Source of the DNA: Nonomuraea basaltis
Lineage (GTDB): Bacteria; Actinomycetota; Actinomycetes; Streptosporangiales; Streptosporangiaceae
Length of the DNA: 64,000 nucleotides
Direction of reading: 5' to 3'
Assembly: GCF_005893125.1 (NCBI RefSeq)
Contig: NZ_VCJS01000037.1
Coordinates: 17,105-81,104 of the forward strand
The notes under the pieces are model-generated. The model did no database searches and was not told the DNA's origin. It worked only from the letters and a program-made list of their open reading frames with translations. The position numbers were made by a program, and so were the translations under genes. Positions within the stretch are counted from its first letter, which is position 1. Each line of letters starts with the position of its first letter. This document shows, in pieces, positions 24,710 through 32,641 of this stretch.

Positions 24710-25816
24710 ATGACCACCACCACATCAGCGGCCGTCGTCGAGTCCGCGGGCGCGGGCTTCCACCTGACCGAGGTCGAGCTGGCCGATCCGCGCCCGGACG
24801 AGGTGCTGGTCCGGATGGTCGCCGCCGGGATCTGCCATACCGACCTGGGGGTCGCCGCCGGCGGCCTGCCGTTCCCGCTCCCCGGGGTCCTCGGCCACGA
24901 GGGCGCGGGCGTCGTGGAGGCGGTCGGCTCCGCGGTGACCAGGGTCAGCCCCGGCGATCAGGTGCTGCTCTCCTTCACCTCGTGCGGGCGGTGCACCAAC
25001 TGCCGTGACGGGCACCCCGCGTACTGCGCGGCGTGGCTGCCGCTGAACCTGCTCGGCGGCGCCCGCGCGGACGGCTCGCCCACCGTGACCAGGGGCGGCG
25101 CGGCGATCGGCGGGCACTTCTTCGGCCAGTCGTCCTTCGCCGGACACGCCCTGGTCGACGAGCGCAGCCTGGTCAAGGTGCCCGCCGACGCGCCGCTCGA
25201 GCTGCTGGCGCCGCTCGGCTGCGGCGTGCAGACCGGCGCCGGGGCGGTATGGAATGTCCTGCGCCCCCGCCCCGGCGCCACCCTCGTCGTGACCGGGGCG
25301 GGCGCGGTCGGGCTGTCCGCGATCATGGCGGCCCGGCTCACCCCGGCCACCCGCATCATCGCGGTCGACCGCGTGCCGGCCCGGCTGGACCTGGCCCTCG
25401 AGCTCGGCGCCACCCACACCGTCGACACCAGCACGGCCGGCCTCGCCGAGGCGATCGGCGAGATCACCGGCGGCCAGGGTGCCGACGGCGTGGTCGAGAC
25501 GACGGGCAGCCTGGCGGTCGCGGGCGCCGCCGTCGGCGTCCTCGCCGCCCGGGGCACCGCGGTGCTGGTCGGCGCCCCGCCCTTCGGCTCCGCCATCCCC
25601 GTGGACGTCAACTTCATGCTGCCCGGCCGCAAGGTGGTGGGCCTGACCCTGGGGGACAGCGAGACCGAGTCGCTGATCCCGGTGCTCGCAGAGCTGGTGT
25701 CCGCCGGGCGGCTGCCGATCGACCGCCTGATCAGGCACTACAAGTTCGACGAGATCGAGCGCGCGGTCGGCGACATCGTCTCCGGCGACACCATCAAGCC
25801 GGTTCTCCGGTTCTAA
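24710..25816 (+). CDS. Zinc alcohol dehydrogenase, XylB-like
   Basis: 368 aa, ATG at 24710. Class-I/III-type medium-chain dehydrogenase: catalytic zinc ligands C42 (GICHTD) and H63-E64 (GHEGAG), structural zinc C92, C95, C98 and C106, and the Rossmann motif GAGAVGLSA. The overall pattern is that of aryl/benzyl alcohol dehydrogenases. With the aldehyde dehydrogenase it would take an aromatic alcohol to the acid. Confidence 0.82.
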   Translation: MTTTTSAAVVESAGAGFHLTEVELADPRPDEVLVRMVAAGICHTDLGVAAGGLPFPLPGVLGHEGAGVVEAVGSAVTRVSPGDQVLLSFTSCGRCTNCRDGHPAYCAAWLPLNLLGGARADGSPTVTRGGAAIGGHFFGQSSFAGHALVDERSLVKVPADAPLELLAPLGCGVQTGAGAVWNVLRPRPGATLVVTGAGAVGLSAIMAARLTPATRIIAVDRVPARLDLALELGATHTVDTSTAGLAEAIGEITGGQGADGVVETTGSLAVAGAAVGVLAARGTAVLVGAPPFGSAIPVDVNFMLPGRKVVGLTLGDSETESLIPVLAELVSAGRLPIDRLIRHYKFDEIERAVGDIVSGDTIKPVLRF

Positions 25817-25918
25817 GAAGGACATTTCGTTTTCCGGCATCCGGGAAGCGCGGTTCCGCAGCCCATGTGATCGACGTCACCATCGTTCTCATCCCCGGAC
25901 CAGAGAAGGAGCCGACCG

Positions 25919-26980
25919 ATGTCGAGCATCCCCCGCGACCAGTGGTACGTCGCCGCGTACGGGCGCGAGATCGGCCAGGAGCTGTTCTCCCGCACCGTCT
26001 GCGACGAGTCGATCCTGTTCTGGCGCACCCGTGCCGGCGACGTCACCGCCATGTCGGACCGCTGCGTGCACCGCCGCTTCCCGCTGTCGCAGCCGCCGAG
26101 CCGGCTGGTCGACGACCAGGTGGTGTGCGGCTACCACGGCTTCACCTACGGCGCCGACGGCGGCTGCGTCGCCGTTCCCGGCCAGCGCCGGGTGCCGCGT
26201 ACCGCCCGGCTGAAGAGCTACCCGGTCGTGGAGCAGGACTCCTTCGTCTGGGTGTGGATCGGCGATCCGGCCAAGGCCGACGCCTCCCGCATCCCGCGGG
26301 CGCCGTGGCTGGTCTCGCCCGGCTACACCACCGTGTCGGGGATGGAGCCGCTGAAGGCCCGGTACGGGCTGCTGGTGGACAACCTGCTCGACCTGTCGCA
26401 CGAGACGTACCTGCACGGCGGCTACATCGGCACCCCGGAGGTGGCCGCCACCCCGATCACCACCGAAGTGGACGAGGAGGCGGGCATCGTCTACGTCAGC
26501 AGGCACATGGACGACGCCGAGTGCCCGCCGTTCTACTCCAAGTCCACCGGGCTGACCGGGCGGATCATGCGCTGGCAGGACATCGAGTACACCCCGCCGT
26601 GCCTGTACAAGCTGCACTCGCGCATCGCGCCGCCCGGGGTCCTGCCGAACGCCGACGGCAGCGACCCGGACGCCTTCCACGTCGAGGTCGTGTACGCCAT
26701 CACGCCCGAGACCGAGCACACCACGCACGACTTCTGGGCCGTGGCCCGCGACTTCGCCCTCGACGACCAGGGCGTGTCGGACTTCCTGGCCGAGAACAAC
26801 CGCACCGTGGTCCTGCAGGACGTGACCGCGCTCGACGTGCTGGAGCAGGTGATCGCGACCGAGCCGGCGGGCTACCAGGAGCTGTCGATCAACATCGACA
26901 CGGGCGGGCTGGCGGCCCGGCGGATGCTGGCCAGGCTGGTGGGGCAGTCCGCCCCGTCGGTCGCGGGCGGGCCGGCGTGA
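25919..26980 (+). CDS. vanA: Rieske oxygenase, vanillate O-demethylase VanA type
   Basis: 353 aa from ATG at 25919. The N-terminal Rieske [2Fe-2S] site is CVHR (C49, H51) and CGYHG (C70, H73). The mononuclear iron ligands are expected in NLLDLSHETYLHGG (H161, H166). Size and motif spacing match VanA-type oxygenases, which demethylate methoxybenzoates such as vanillate to protocatechuate plus formaldehyde. The VanB-type reductase follows after one small gene. The exact methoxyarene is inferred. Confidence 0.8.
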   Translation: MSSIPRDQWYVAAYGREIGQELFSRTVCDESILFWRTRAGDVTAMSDRCVHRRFPLSQPPSRLVDDQVVCGYHGFTYGADGGCVAVPGQRRVPRTARLKSYPVVEQDSFVWVWIGDPAKADASRIPRAPWLVSPGYTTVSGMEPLKARYGLLVDNLLDLSHETYLHGGYIGTPEVAATPITTEVDEEAGIVYVSRHMDDAECPPFYSKSTGLTGRIMRWQDIEYTPPCLYKLHSRIAPPGVLPNADGSDPDAFHVEVVYAITPETEHTTHDFWAVARDFALDDQGVSDFLAENNRTVVLQDVTALDVLEQVIATEPAGYQELSINIDTGGLAARRMLARLVGQSAPSVAGGPA

Positions 26981-27210
26981 CGGGCATGGAGCCCAGCCGG
27001 ATGCTCACCGGCCGCGAGGTGTTCCGGGTGGTGTGGCTGCCGGGCAGCGACCTGCTGCTGGGCACCTGCCACTGCGGCGCGACGCAGGTGGCCGAGGGTC
27101 CCATCGAGGTGTGGGAATGGCTCCTCGCCCACCCGATCGGCCACACCGTCCCTGCCGCGGAGGACGTACCGGACCCGGCGGTCCTGACCGGCGCGGGAGC
27201 CGCACCATGA
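26977..27210 (+). CDS. 77-aa protein of unknown function between vanA and vanB
   Basis: GTG at 26977 overlaps the vanA stop (GTGA) and the TGA ending it overlaps the vanB ATG, so it is translationally coupled on both sides; ATG at 26986 is an alternative start. Codon use is fully coding-like. A CHC motif (GTCHCGA) lies mid-protein, and a Trp-rich helix (IEVWEWLLAHPIGH) follows. No known domain is recognised. A metal-binding, assembly or C1-handling role with the oxygenase is possible, but that is speculation. Confidence 0.6.
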   Translation: MTGMEPSRMLTGREVFRVVWLPGSDLLLGTCHCGATQVAEGPIEVWEWLLAHPIGHTVPAAEDVPDPAVLTGAGAAP

Positions 27211-28157
27211 CCGAGACAGCCCTTCAAGAGGAGCGCAAGCTCGTCGTCCACGCCCGCCACCAGGCCGCCGACGGGGTCGTCGCCCTCGACCTGCGTGACC
27301 CGTCCGGCGGTGAGCTGCCCGCCTGGACGCCCGGCGCGCACATCGACCTCGTCCTGGCCGGCGACCTCGTGCGCCAGTATTCGCTGTGCGGCGACCCGGC
27401 CGACCGCACGACGTGGCGCATCGCCGTGCTGCGCGAGCCGGACGGCCGGGGCGGCTCGGCGTACGTGCACGACGAGCTCCACCCCGGCACGGCGATCCTG
27501 ACCCGCGGACCGCGCAACCACTTCCCGCTCCAGCCCGCGCCCCGCTACCTGTTCATCGCCGGCGGGATCGGCATCACGCCCATCCTGCCCATGATCACCG
27601 CCGTCGCGGACTCCGGGTGGAAGCTGGTCTACGGCGGCCGCACGGCCGCCTCGATGGCCTTCGCCGGCGACCTGCGCGCGGCCCACGGCGACCGGGTGCT
27701 CCTGCGGCCGCAGGACGAGCACGGCCTGCTCGACCTCGACGCCCTGCTGGCCGAGACGACGCCGGACACCCTCGTCTACTGCTGCGGCCCCGCGCCGCTG
27801 CTGGAGGCCATCGAGCAGCGCTGCGCCGACCGCGGCGCCCTCCACGTGGAACGCTTCACCCCCAAGGAGGCGGCCGACCCGGTACGGACGGAGTCCTTCG
27901 AGATCGAGCTCGCCGTCACCGGCCGCACCCTCACCGTGCCACCGGGTCAATCGATCCTCGAGGTCGTGGAGTCGGCCGGCGTGCAGATCCTCTCCTCCTG
28001 CCGTGAGGGCACCTGCGGCACCTGCGAGACCACCGTGCTCGCCGGTACCGTCGACCACCGCGACTCGCTCCTCACCCTCGACGAGCAGGCGGCGAACGAC
28101 ACCATGTTCGTCTGCGTCTCCCGCGCCACCTGCCCGAAGCTCGTCCTCGAACTGTGA
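27207..28157 (+). CDS. vanB: Oxygenase reductase with C-terminal ferredoxin, VanB type
   Basis: 316 aa from ATG at 27207. Order: flavin-binding beta-barrel (RQYSLCGDP), NAD-binding domain (FIAGGIGITPILPM; VYCCGPAPLLEAIE), then a plant-type [2Fe-2S] domain (SSCREGTCGTCETTVL with the fourth Cys in MFVCVSRA). It carries electrons from NADH to the VanA-type oxygenase. Phthalate-dioxygenase-reductase family, usual length. Confidence 0.85.
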   Translation: MTETALQEERKLVVHARHQAADGVVALDLRDPSGGELPAWTPGAHIDLVLAGDLVRQYSLCGDPADRTTWRIAVLREPDGRGGSAYVHDELHPGTAILTRGPRNHFPLQPAPRYLFIAGGIGITPILPMITAVADSGWKLVYGGRTAASMAFAGDLRAAHGDRVLLRPQDEHGLLDLDALLAETTPDTLVYCCGPAPLLEAIEQRCADRGALHVERFTPKEAADPVRTESFEIELAVTGRTLTVPPGQSILEVVESAGVQILSSCREGTCGTCETTVLAGTVDHRDSLLTLDEQAANDTMFVCVSRATCPKLVLEL

Positions 28158-28172
28158 CCCCAGGAGCCGTCG

Positions 28173-28934
28173 ATGCCGATCTCCGCACCCCGGCAAGCGG
28201 CCGAGCGAACCGGCCCGGTCGTGGCCCGCGCGCTGCAGATCCTCGCCGCCTTCACCCCCGACCGGCGCACGCTCACCCTCAGCGAGCTGTCCCGGCACGC
28301 CGGCCTGCCCGTCTCCACGGTGCACCGGCTGGCCGCGGAGCTCGTGGCCTGGGGTGCGCTGGAACGGGACCAGACCGGCTACCACATCGGCCTGCGCCTG
28401 TGGGAGATCGGCTCGCTGGCCCCGCGCGGCCTGGGCCTGCGCGAATGCGCCCTGCCGTTCCTTGAGGACCTGTCGCAGGTGACCCGCGAGAACGTCCAGC
28501 TGGCGGTCCGCGAAGGCACCGAGGTCGTGTTCGTGGAGCGGATCGCCGGCAGCAAGGCCGTACCGGTGCTCACCCGGGTCGGCGGCCGCTTCGCGCTCAC
28601 CGCCACCGGCGTCGGCCTCGTCCTGCTCGCCCATGCCCCCGCCGACGTGCAGGAGCAGGTCCTGGCCGGCCCCATCACCCGCTACACCGAACGCACCATG
28701 ACCACCCCGCACCAGCTCCGCGCCGCGCTCGCCGACACCCGCGCCCGCGGCTACGCCATCAGCGACCGCCAGGTCACCATGGACGCCCTGTCCGTCGCGG
28801 CGCCCATCCATGACGCCCATGGGGACGTGGTCGCCGCGGTGTCCCTCGTCGTCCACCACGGCAGCGCCTCCCCCCACGCGCTCGCCCCGCTCCTGCGCAC
28901 CAGCGCCCGCGCCATCTCCCGCGCGCTGCCGTGA
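28173..28934 (+). CDS. IclR-family regulator
   Basis: 253 aa, ATG at 28173, 15 bp after vanB. N-terminal winged HTH (LTLSELSRHAGLPVSTVHRL) and C-terminal effector-binding domain (VFVERIAGSKAVPVLTRVGG, TATGVGLVLLAHAP, ISDRQVTMDALSVAAPI). IclR proteins frequently control aromatic catabolism. As last gene of the van operon it probably feeds back on this set. Followed by a strong terminator. Confidence 0.85.
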   Translation: MPISAPRQAAERTGPVVARALQILAAFTPDRRTLTLSELSRHAGLPVSTVHRLAAELVAWGALERDQTGYHIGLRLWEIGSLAPRGLGLRECALPFLEDLSQVTRENVQLAVREGTEVVFVERIAGSKAVPVLTRVGGRFALTATGVGLVLLAHAPADVQEQVLAGPITRYTERTMTTPHQLRAALADTRARGYAISDRQVTMDALSVAAPIHDAHGDVVAAVSLVVHHGSASPHALAPLLRTSARAISRALP

Positions 28935-28939
28935 TCGGC

Positions 28940-28979
28940 GGCGCCGGTGGCGGGGACACGCGTCCCCGACACCGGCGCC
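28940..28979. terminator. Strong hairpin between iclR and the cellulase
   Basis: GGCGCCGGTG and CGGGGAC pair with GTCCCCG and CACCGGCGCC around loop ACGC; 17 pairs with one G-A mismatch. It separates two convergent genes and should stop both. Confidence 0.8.
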
Positions 28980-28992
28980 TCTGAGCCAAGGG

Positions 28993-30474
28993 TCAGGTGC
29001 CGTCGATCAGCCGGACCGCGATGGCCGGGCTGAACTGACCGGCGGGCGTGCCCGGGGCGATGCCGCAGTTGCCGTCGGAGTCGCCGGGGACCTTCACCCA
29101 CAGCAGCATCTCGGTGCCGCCGCCACCGCCGGTCTGCGTGGCGGTGCCGAGCTTGCGGCCGGCCGGGTTGCACCACTCGCCGTTGGAGCCGTTGCCGTTG
29201 CGGCTGGTGTCGATGACCCACTTCGCGCCGCCGCCGAGAGCCGAGTTCACCGAGGAGGCGTACGTGGCCGACTGGGTGGTCGGGTAGTAGTTGGAGACGT
29301 TCACCGCGAAGCCGCGGATGTTGCCGACGCCCGCGTTCTTCAGCCGCGTCGCCATCGTCCCGGCGGCGACCCAGCCGGCGTTGCCGGCGTCGAGGTAGGC
29401 CCAGGCGTTGGGGGCCTTGTCGCGGAACTCCTGGGCGGCGTACGTCAGCATGCGGTTGCGCGCCTGGATGGCGGTGTCGGTCATGCAGCCGAAGTCGCCG
29501 AGGGAGTCGGGCTCGATGACGACGACCGCGGGACGGTTGCCGATGCCGGCGGCGAACGCGGAGATCCACGTCTTGTACGCCGACTCGCTGCCGGCCCCGC
29601 CGCCGGAGTGCCCGCCGCACGCGTCGCGGCCCGGGATGTTGTAGGCCACCAGGACCGGGAGCTTGTCGGCGGAGTCCGCGGCGGCCACGTACTTGGAGAC
29701 GGCGGCGCGGACGTCGCCGCTCCAGCCGCCGAACCAGCGGGCCATCGGCTTGGCCGAGATGGACGACTTGATGCGTGCCGCCCGGGAGTCACCGGCGTTG
29801 TTCCGTACCCAGATCGCCGGGTTGGAGTCGGGGTCGACGTAGAAGCCGCTGGTCATGGCGATCGGCCCGGATCCCGGCTGCTCCGGCTTCGGTGAGGTGG
29901 TCGCCGTCGGCGTGGGCGACGGCTTGGGGGAGGTGGTCCCCGTCGGCGTGGGGGACGGCGAGGACGACGTCGTCTCGGTCAGCGAGACGTTGTCCGCGTA
30001 GAAGCTGAAGCCGGCGTTCTTGCCGAGCTGGAACGACACCTGCCCGGCCGAGGTGCCGACGCCGGAGGTGAAGGGGAAACTGAAGCGCTTGCTCGCCGTG
30101 GTGAGCGAGATCGTCTTGGTCAGGGTGCGGGTGTACGGGGAGTCCGCGAGCTGCACGGTGGTGACCGCGGTGACCGCGGCGGAGGCCGAGGCGTCGAACG
30201 AGAGCGTGTACGACTTGCCCTTGACCAGCGAGATGCCGTTCTGGCCCACCATGGCGTCCCACGGGTTGGCGGTGCCGCCCGTCACGTTGACGCGCAGCCG
30301 CCCGGCGTCCACGGCCATCGAGGTGTTCGCCGACTTCCACCAGGGCGCGGTGCCGCCGCTGAACGTGCCGTTGACCACCAGCTGGGGTGCGGCGGCGGCG
30401 GGCGCCGTGGCGACCACCGATAACGCGGCAACCGCCGAGGCTGTGATCGCCATCACGCGGGTTAACGATCGCAC
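28993..30474 (-). CDS. Secreted GH6 cellulase with N-terminal carbohydrate-binding module
   Basis: 493 aa from GTG at 30474, chosen for AAGGGA eight bases upstream. Signal peptide to APAAAA (about residue 29), a CBM4/9-like jelly-roll module (LVVNGTFSGGTAPWWKS to YADNVSLTE), a Pro/Thr/Ser linker, then the GH6 catalytic domain: FYVDPDSNPAIW, ARWFGGWSGDV, VVVIEPDSLGDFGC with the catalytic Asp, AYLDAGNAGWV and the Cys-rich EWCNPAGRKLG end. It hydrolyses beta-1,4-glucan outside the cell. A dyad GTGAT-N5-ATCAC sits in the leader. Confidence 0.9.
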   Translation of the reverse strand: MRSLTRVMAITASAVAALSVVATAPAAAAPQLVVNGTFSGGTAPWWKSANTSMAVDAGRLRVNVTGGTANPWDAMVGQNGISLVKGKSYTLSFDASASAAVTAVTTVQLADSPYTRTLTKTISLTTASKRFSFPFTSGVGTSAGQVSFQLGKNAGFSFYADNVSLTETTSSSPSPTPTGTTSPKPSPTPTATTSPKPEQPGSGPIAMTSGFYVDPDSNPAIWVRNNAGDSRAARIKSSISAKPMARWFGGWSGDVRAAVSKYVAAADSADKLPVLVAYNIPGRDACGGHSGGGAGSESAYKTWISAFAAGIGNRPAVVVIEPDSLGDFGCMTDTAIQARNRMLTYAAQEFRDKAPNAWAYLDAGNAGWVAAGTMATRLKNAGVGNIRGFAVNVSNYYPTTQSATYASSVNSALGGGAKWVIDTSRNGNGSNGEWCNPAGRKLGTATQTGGGGGTEMLLWVKVPGDSDGNCGIAPGTPAGQFSPAIAVRLIDGT

Positions 30475-30511
30475 GAAATGCGTCCCTTCTGGGCTTCCGG
30501 AAAGCACGTGG

Positions 30512-30526
30512 GTGATCCAATATCAC
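30512..30526. promoter_or_regulatory. Dyad GTGAT-CCAAT-ATCAC upstream of the cellulase
   Basis: Perfect 5+5+5 inverted repeat 38 bp before the cellulase start, in an AT-richer stretch. Candidate operator. Confidence 0.35.
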
Positions 30527-30669
30527 AGAGATTCGCGGCTTTCGTGACTATTTGCGGTAAACCGGCGGAGGACCTTGGCCAGGCGATTTCTCAGTGGCTG
30601 CCGGTGAGCTGTCCGGCGAGGGTGTCGTGGAGGCGGGCGCAGGCGTGTGGCGACGCCGTGACACAGCGG

Positions 30670-30685
30670 TGACACCGCGGTGTCA
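30670..30685. promoter_or_regulatory. Perfect 16-bp palindrome TGACACCGCGGTGTCA
   Basis: Fully self-complementary, with a further GTGACAC 12 bases to its left (near 30659). It lies 34 bp after the merR stop and about 200 bp before the cellulase start. It could be an operator for the cellulase or part of the merR transcript end. Confidence 0.4.
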
Positions 30686-30719
30686 GACGTGGGGGTCAGT
30701 CCAAGGTCGAAGCGCTGTC

Positions 30720-31121
30720 TCACCGGCCCGCGTTCGAGGTCGCGGCCGCCTGAAGGCGCTGGCGGCGCAACTGCTCGGCGAACTCCCTGGCCATCGCCAG
30801 CTGCTCACGCAACCTCTCGGCCCGGTCGGCCACCGCTCGCTCGAACAGCTGCAACCGGCTCACCAGGCTCGGATCCTCATCCCCGGCCGCCAGCCGGTCG
30901 GTGATCACGAGCAGATCGCGCATCTCCTCCAGGCTGAAACCCAGCGGCTTCATCCGCTTCACCAGAGCCAGCCGGCCGATGTCGGTCTCGCTGTAGAGGC
31001 GGAAGCCGCCCGGCGTGCGCTCGGGCACCACCAGCCCGACCTCCTCGTAGTGCCGGATCGTCCGCAAGGACAGCCCGAGCCGCTCGGCCACCTCGCCGAT
31101 CTGCACCAGACCCTCGGACAT
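30720..31121 (-). CDS. MerR-family regulator
   Basis: 133 aa from ATG at 31121, set by GGAGG five bases upstream (GTG at 31133 lies inside that site). MerR HTH and wing: VQIGEVAERLGLSLRTIRHY and VPERTPGGFRLYSE, then a dimerisation helix. The effector region is short and has no Cys, so metal sensing of the MerR/SoxR kind is unlikely. A dyad at 31178-31192 lies directly upstream. Confidence 0.82.
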   Translation of the reverse strand: MSEGLVQIGEVAERLGLSLRTIRHYEEVGLVVPERTPGGFRLYSETDIGRLALVKRMKPLGFSLEEMRDLLVITDRLAAGDEDPSLVSRLQLFERAVADRAERLREQLAMAREFAEQLRRQRLQAAATSNAGR

Positions 31122-31177
31122 CCGTTCCTCCACCGCTCAAAGCCACCCGCCTGCCAGGGACATGACACTCTACCCTC

Positions 31178-31192
31178 ACGTTAAGTTAACGT
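31178..31192. promoter_or_regulatory. Palindrome ACGTTAAGTTAACGT upstream of merR
   Basis: Perfect 7+1+7 dyad, extended by CTC to the left and GAG to the right with a one-base shift. MerR regulators bind dyads of this sort between stretched -35 and -10 elements, so autoregulation is likely. Confidence 0.5.
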
Positions 31193-31378
31193 TGAGCGAG
31201 TACGGTGACAGTCGCTGACAACATTCTCGTGAAGATACCTGCTTCGGGGCCCTGGCACGTAACGGTACGTACCGATCGATCGCCGCCGGGCAAATCTAAT
31301 CTTTCGTAAAGGTAAGCTGATCTCGGGCCCAAGGCGTGAGCCGGGCCACCATCACCACGCCGCTTTCCCGGGGGATCC

Positions 31379-31597
31379 ATGCCGACATTTCGCATCCACA
31401 CCAGTGACGGCGAGGAACAGACGCTCCAGGCCGCACGACTGCGCACCGACGCCACCAGCGCGTACTGGGAGACGCGCAGCCTGGGACGGTGGTCGACGGT
31501 GATGAGCCTGCCCTTGCAGCGGGTGGCGCGCGTGCAGCGGCGGCTCAACGAACCGGACGGACGCTGCACGTGGATCACCGAGTTGCCGCAACCGTGA
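31379..31597 (+). CDS. Small hypothetical protein, 72 aa
   Basis: ATG at 31379 after GGGGGAT. Basic and soluble, with strong codon bias. FRIHTSDGEEQTLQAARL and YWETRSLGRWSTV suggest a compact beta-rich domain; it ends in TWITELPQP. I recall no function. It stands alone between merR and the spermidine-synthase-like gene. Confidence 0.6.
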   Translation: MPTFRIHTSDGEEQTLQAARLRTDATSAYWETRSLGRWSTVMSLPLQRVARVQRRLNEPDGRCTWITELPQP

Positions 31598-31719
31598 TCA
31601 ACCCTGACGGGCGCGCCCTGATCGCCGATATCGTTTCTTCTTTCGCGTAAGGGTAGAGGACCGGCCTGAACCCCATCTGCCAATGACCTGCACCGCTGGC
31701 ACGGACGAAGGAGAAGGCG

Positions 31720-32433
31720 ATGGGCATCCGGTTCGAAGAGCTCGATTTCCGGCCCACCCCCATGGGCGATCTCAGCCTGCGACGACGGCGAGAGCCGTCG
31801 CTCGGCGTCGAGGTGTACGAGATCAAGCTCGATGACGATTTCCTGATGTCCAGCCTGTTCACCGAGGCCGAGATCCAGCTCTCCAAGCTCGGCCTGGCGG
31901 CCTCGCCCCACGACGAGCTCGACGTCGCCGTAGGCGGGCTCGGCCTGGGCTACACCGCGCGGTCGGCCCTGGAGGACCGCCGGGTGCGCTCCCTCGTCGT
32001 GGTCGACGCGCTGGCCGAGGTCATCGAGTGGCACCGGCGGGAGCTGCTGCCGCTGGGCGCCGGCCTCACCGCCGATCCCCGATGCAGGTTCGTACACGGC
32101 GACTTCTTCGCGATGGCGGACTCCGCGGACGGACTCGACCCCGAGACCCCCGGCCGGCGCTTCCACGTCATCCTGCTGGACATCGACCACGCCCCGGACC
32201 ACGTCCTGCATCCCAGCCACGCCGCTTTCTACCAGCCGCACGGCCTGCGCCGGCTCGCCCGGCACCTGCACCCCGGCGGCGTCTTCGCGCTGTGGTCGAA
32301 CGACCCGCCCGACGAGGAGTTCCTTGCCGCGCTCGGCCAGGCGTTCACCGCCGCCCGGGCGTGCGTGGTCACCTTCCACAACCCTCTCCAGCGGCGCCAA
32401 GCAGCCAATACGATCTACGTCGCCACGCGATAG
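31720..32433 (+). CDS. Spermidine-synthase-like methyltransferase-fold protein
   Basis: 237 aa, ATG at 31720 after GAAGGAGAAG. Rossmann fold typical of the spermidine/spermine synthase family: DVAVGGLGLGYTARSAL (cofactor loop), VVVDALAEVIEWH, a second Asp in FVHGDFFAMA, and VILLDIDHAPDH. The aminopropyl-transfer Asp motif is not clear, so it may transfer another group. Its 3' end overlaps a possible minus-strand remnant. Confidence 0.75.
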   Translation: MGIRFEELDFRPTPMGDLSLRRRREPSLGVEVYEIKLDDDFLMSSLFTEAEIQLSKLGLAASPHDELDVAVGGLGLGYTARSALEDRRVRSLVVVDALAEVIEWHRRELLPLGAGLTADPRCRFVHGDFFAMADSADGLDPETPGRRFHVILLDIDHAPDHVLHPSHAAFYQPHGLRRLARHLHPGGVFALWSNDPPDEEFLAALGQAFTAARACVVTFHNPLQRRQAANTIYVATR

Positions 32434-32641
32434 GGCCGCCGATCTCCTGGGCCGCCTCGGCCGGCTCCAGCAGCGCCCCCAGCCGGCCCCCGCACGGCTC
32501 CCTCTCCCGCTGCAGCACCCGGCCCACGCCCTGGGCCTCGAACAGGCGCGGCAGCAGGTGGTCGAGCAGCGGGTCGTCGCCAAGGCGCGACGGCTTGCGG
32601 TCCACCCAGCCCGCGACCAGGCCCGACAGTGGCGATGGCGA
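32369..32641 (-). pseudogene. GC3-rich open frame following an in-frame stop, possible remnant
   Basis: On the minus strand, directly after the stop (32642-32644) of the gene below and in the same frame, about 75 codons with near-perfect GC third positions run through LGDDPLLDHLLPRLFEAQGV and GGRLGALLEPAEAAQEIGG. There is no ribosome site. It overlaps the end of the spermidine-synthase-like gene. It could be a lost C-terminal region or a scrap of another gene. Confidence 0.3.

Noticed and set aside
25033..27210. Long plus-strand frame across the alcohol dehydrogenase and VanA genes
   Set aside because: Arg/Pro/Gly-rich shadow of the real genes in another frame. Only its last 78 codons (from 26977) are real coding sequence.
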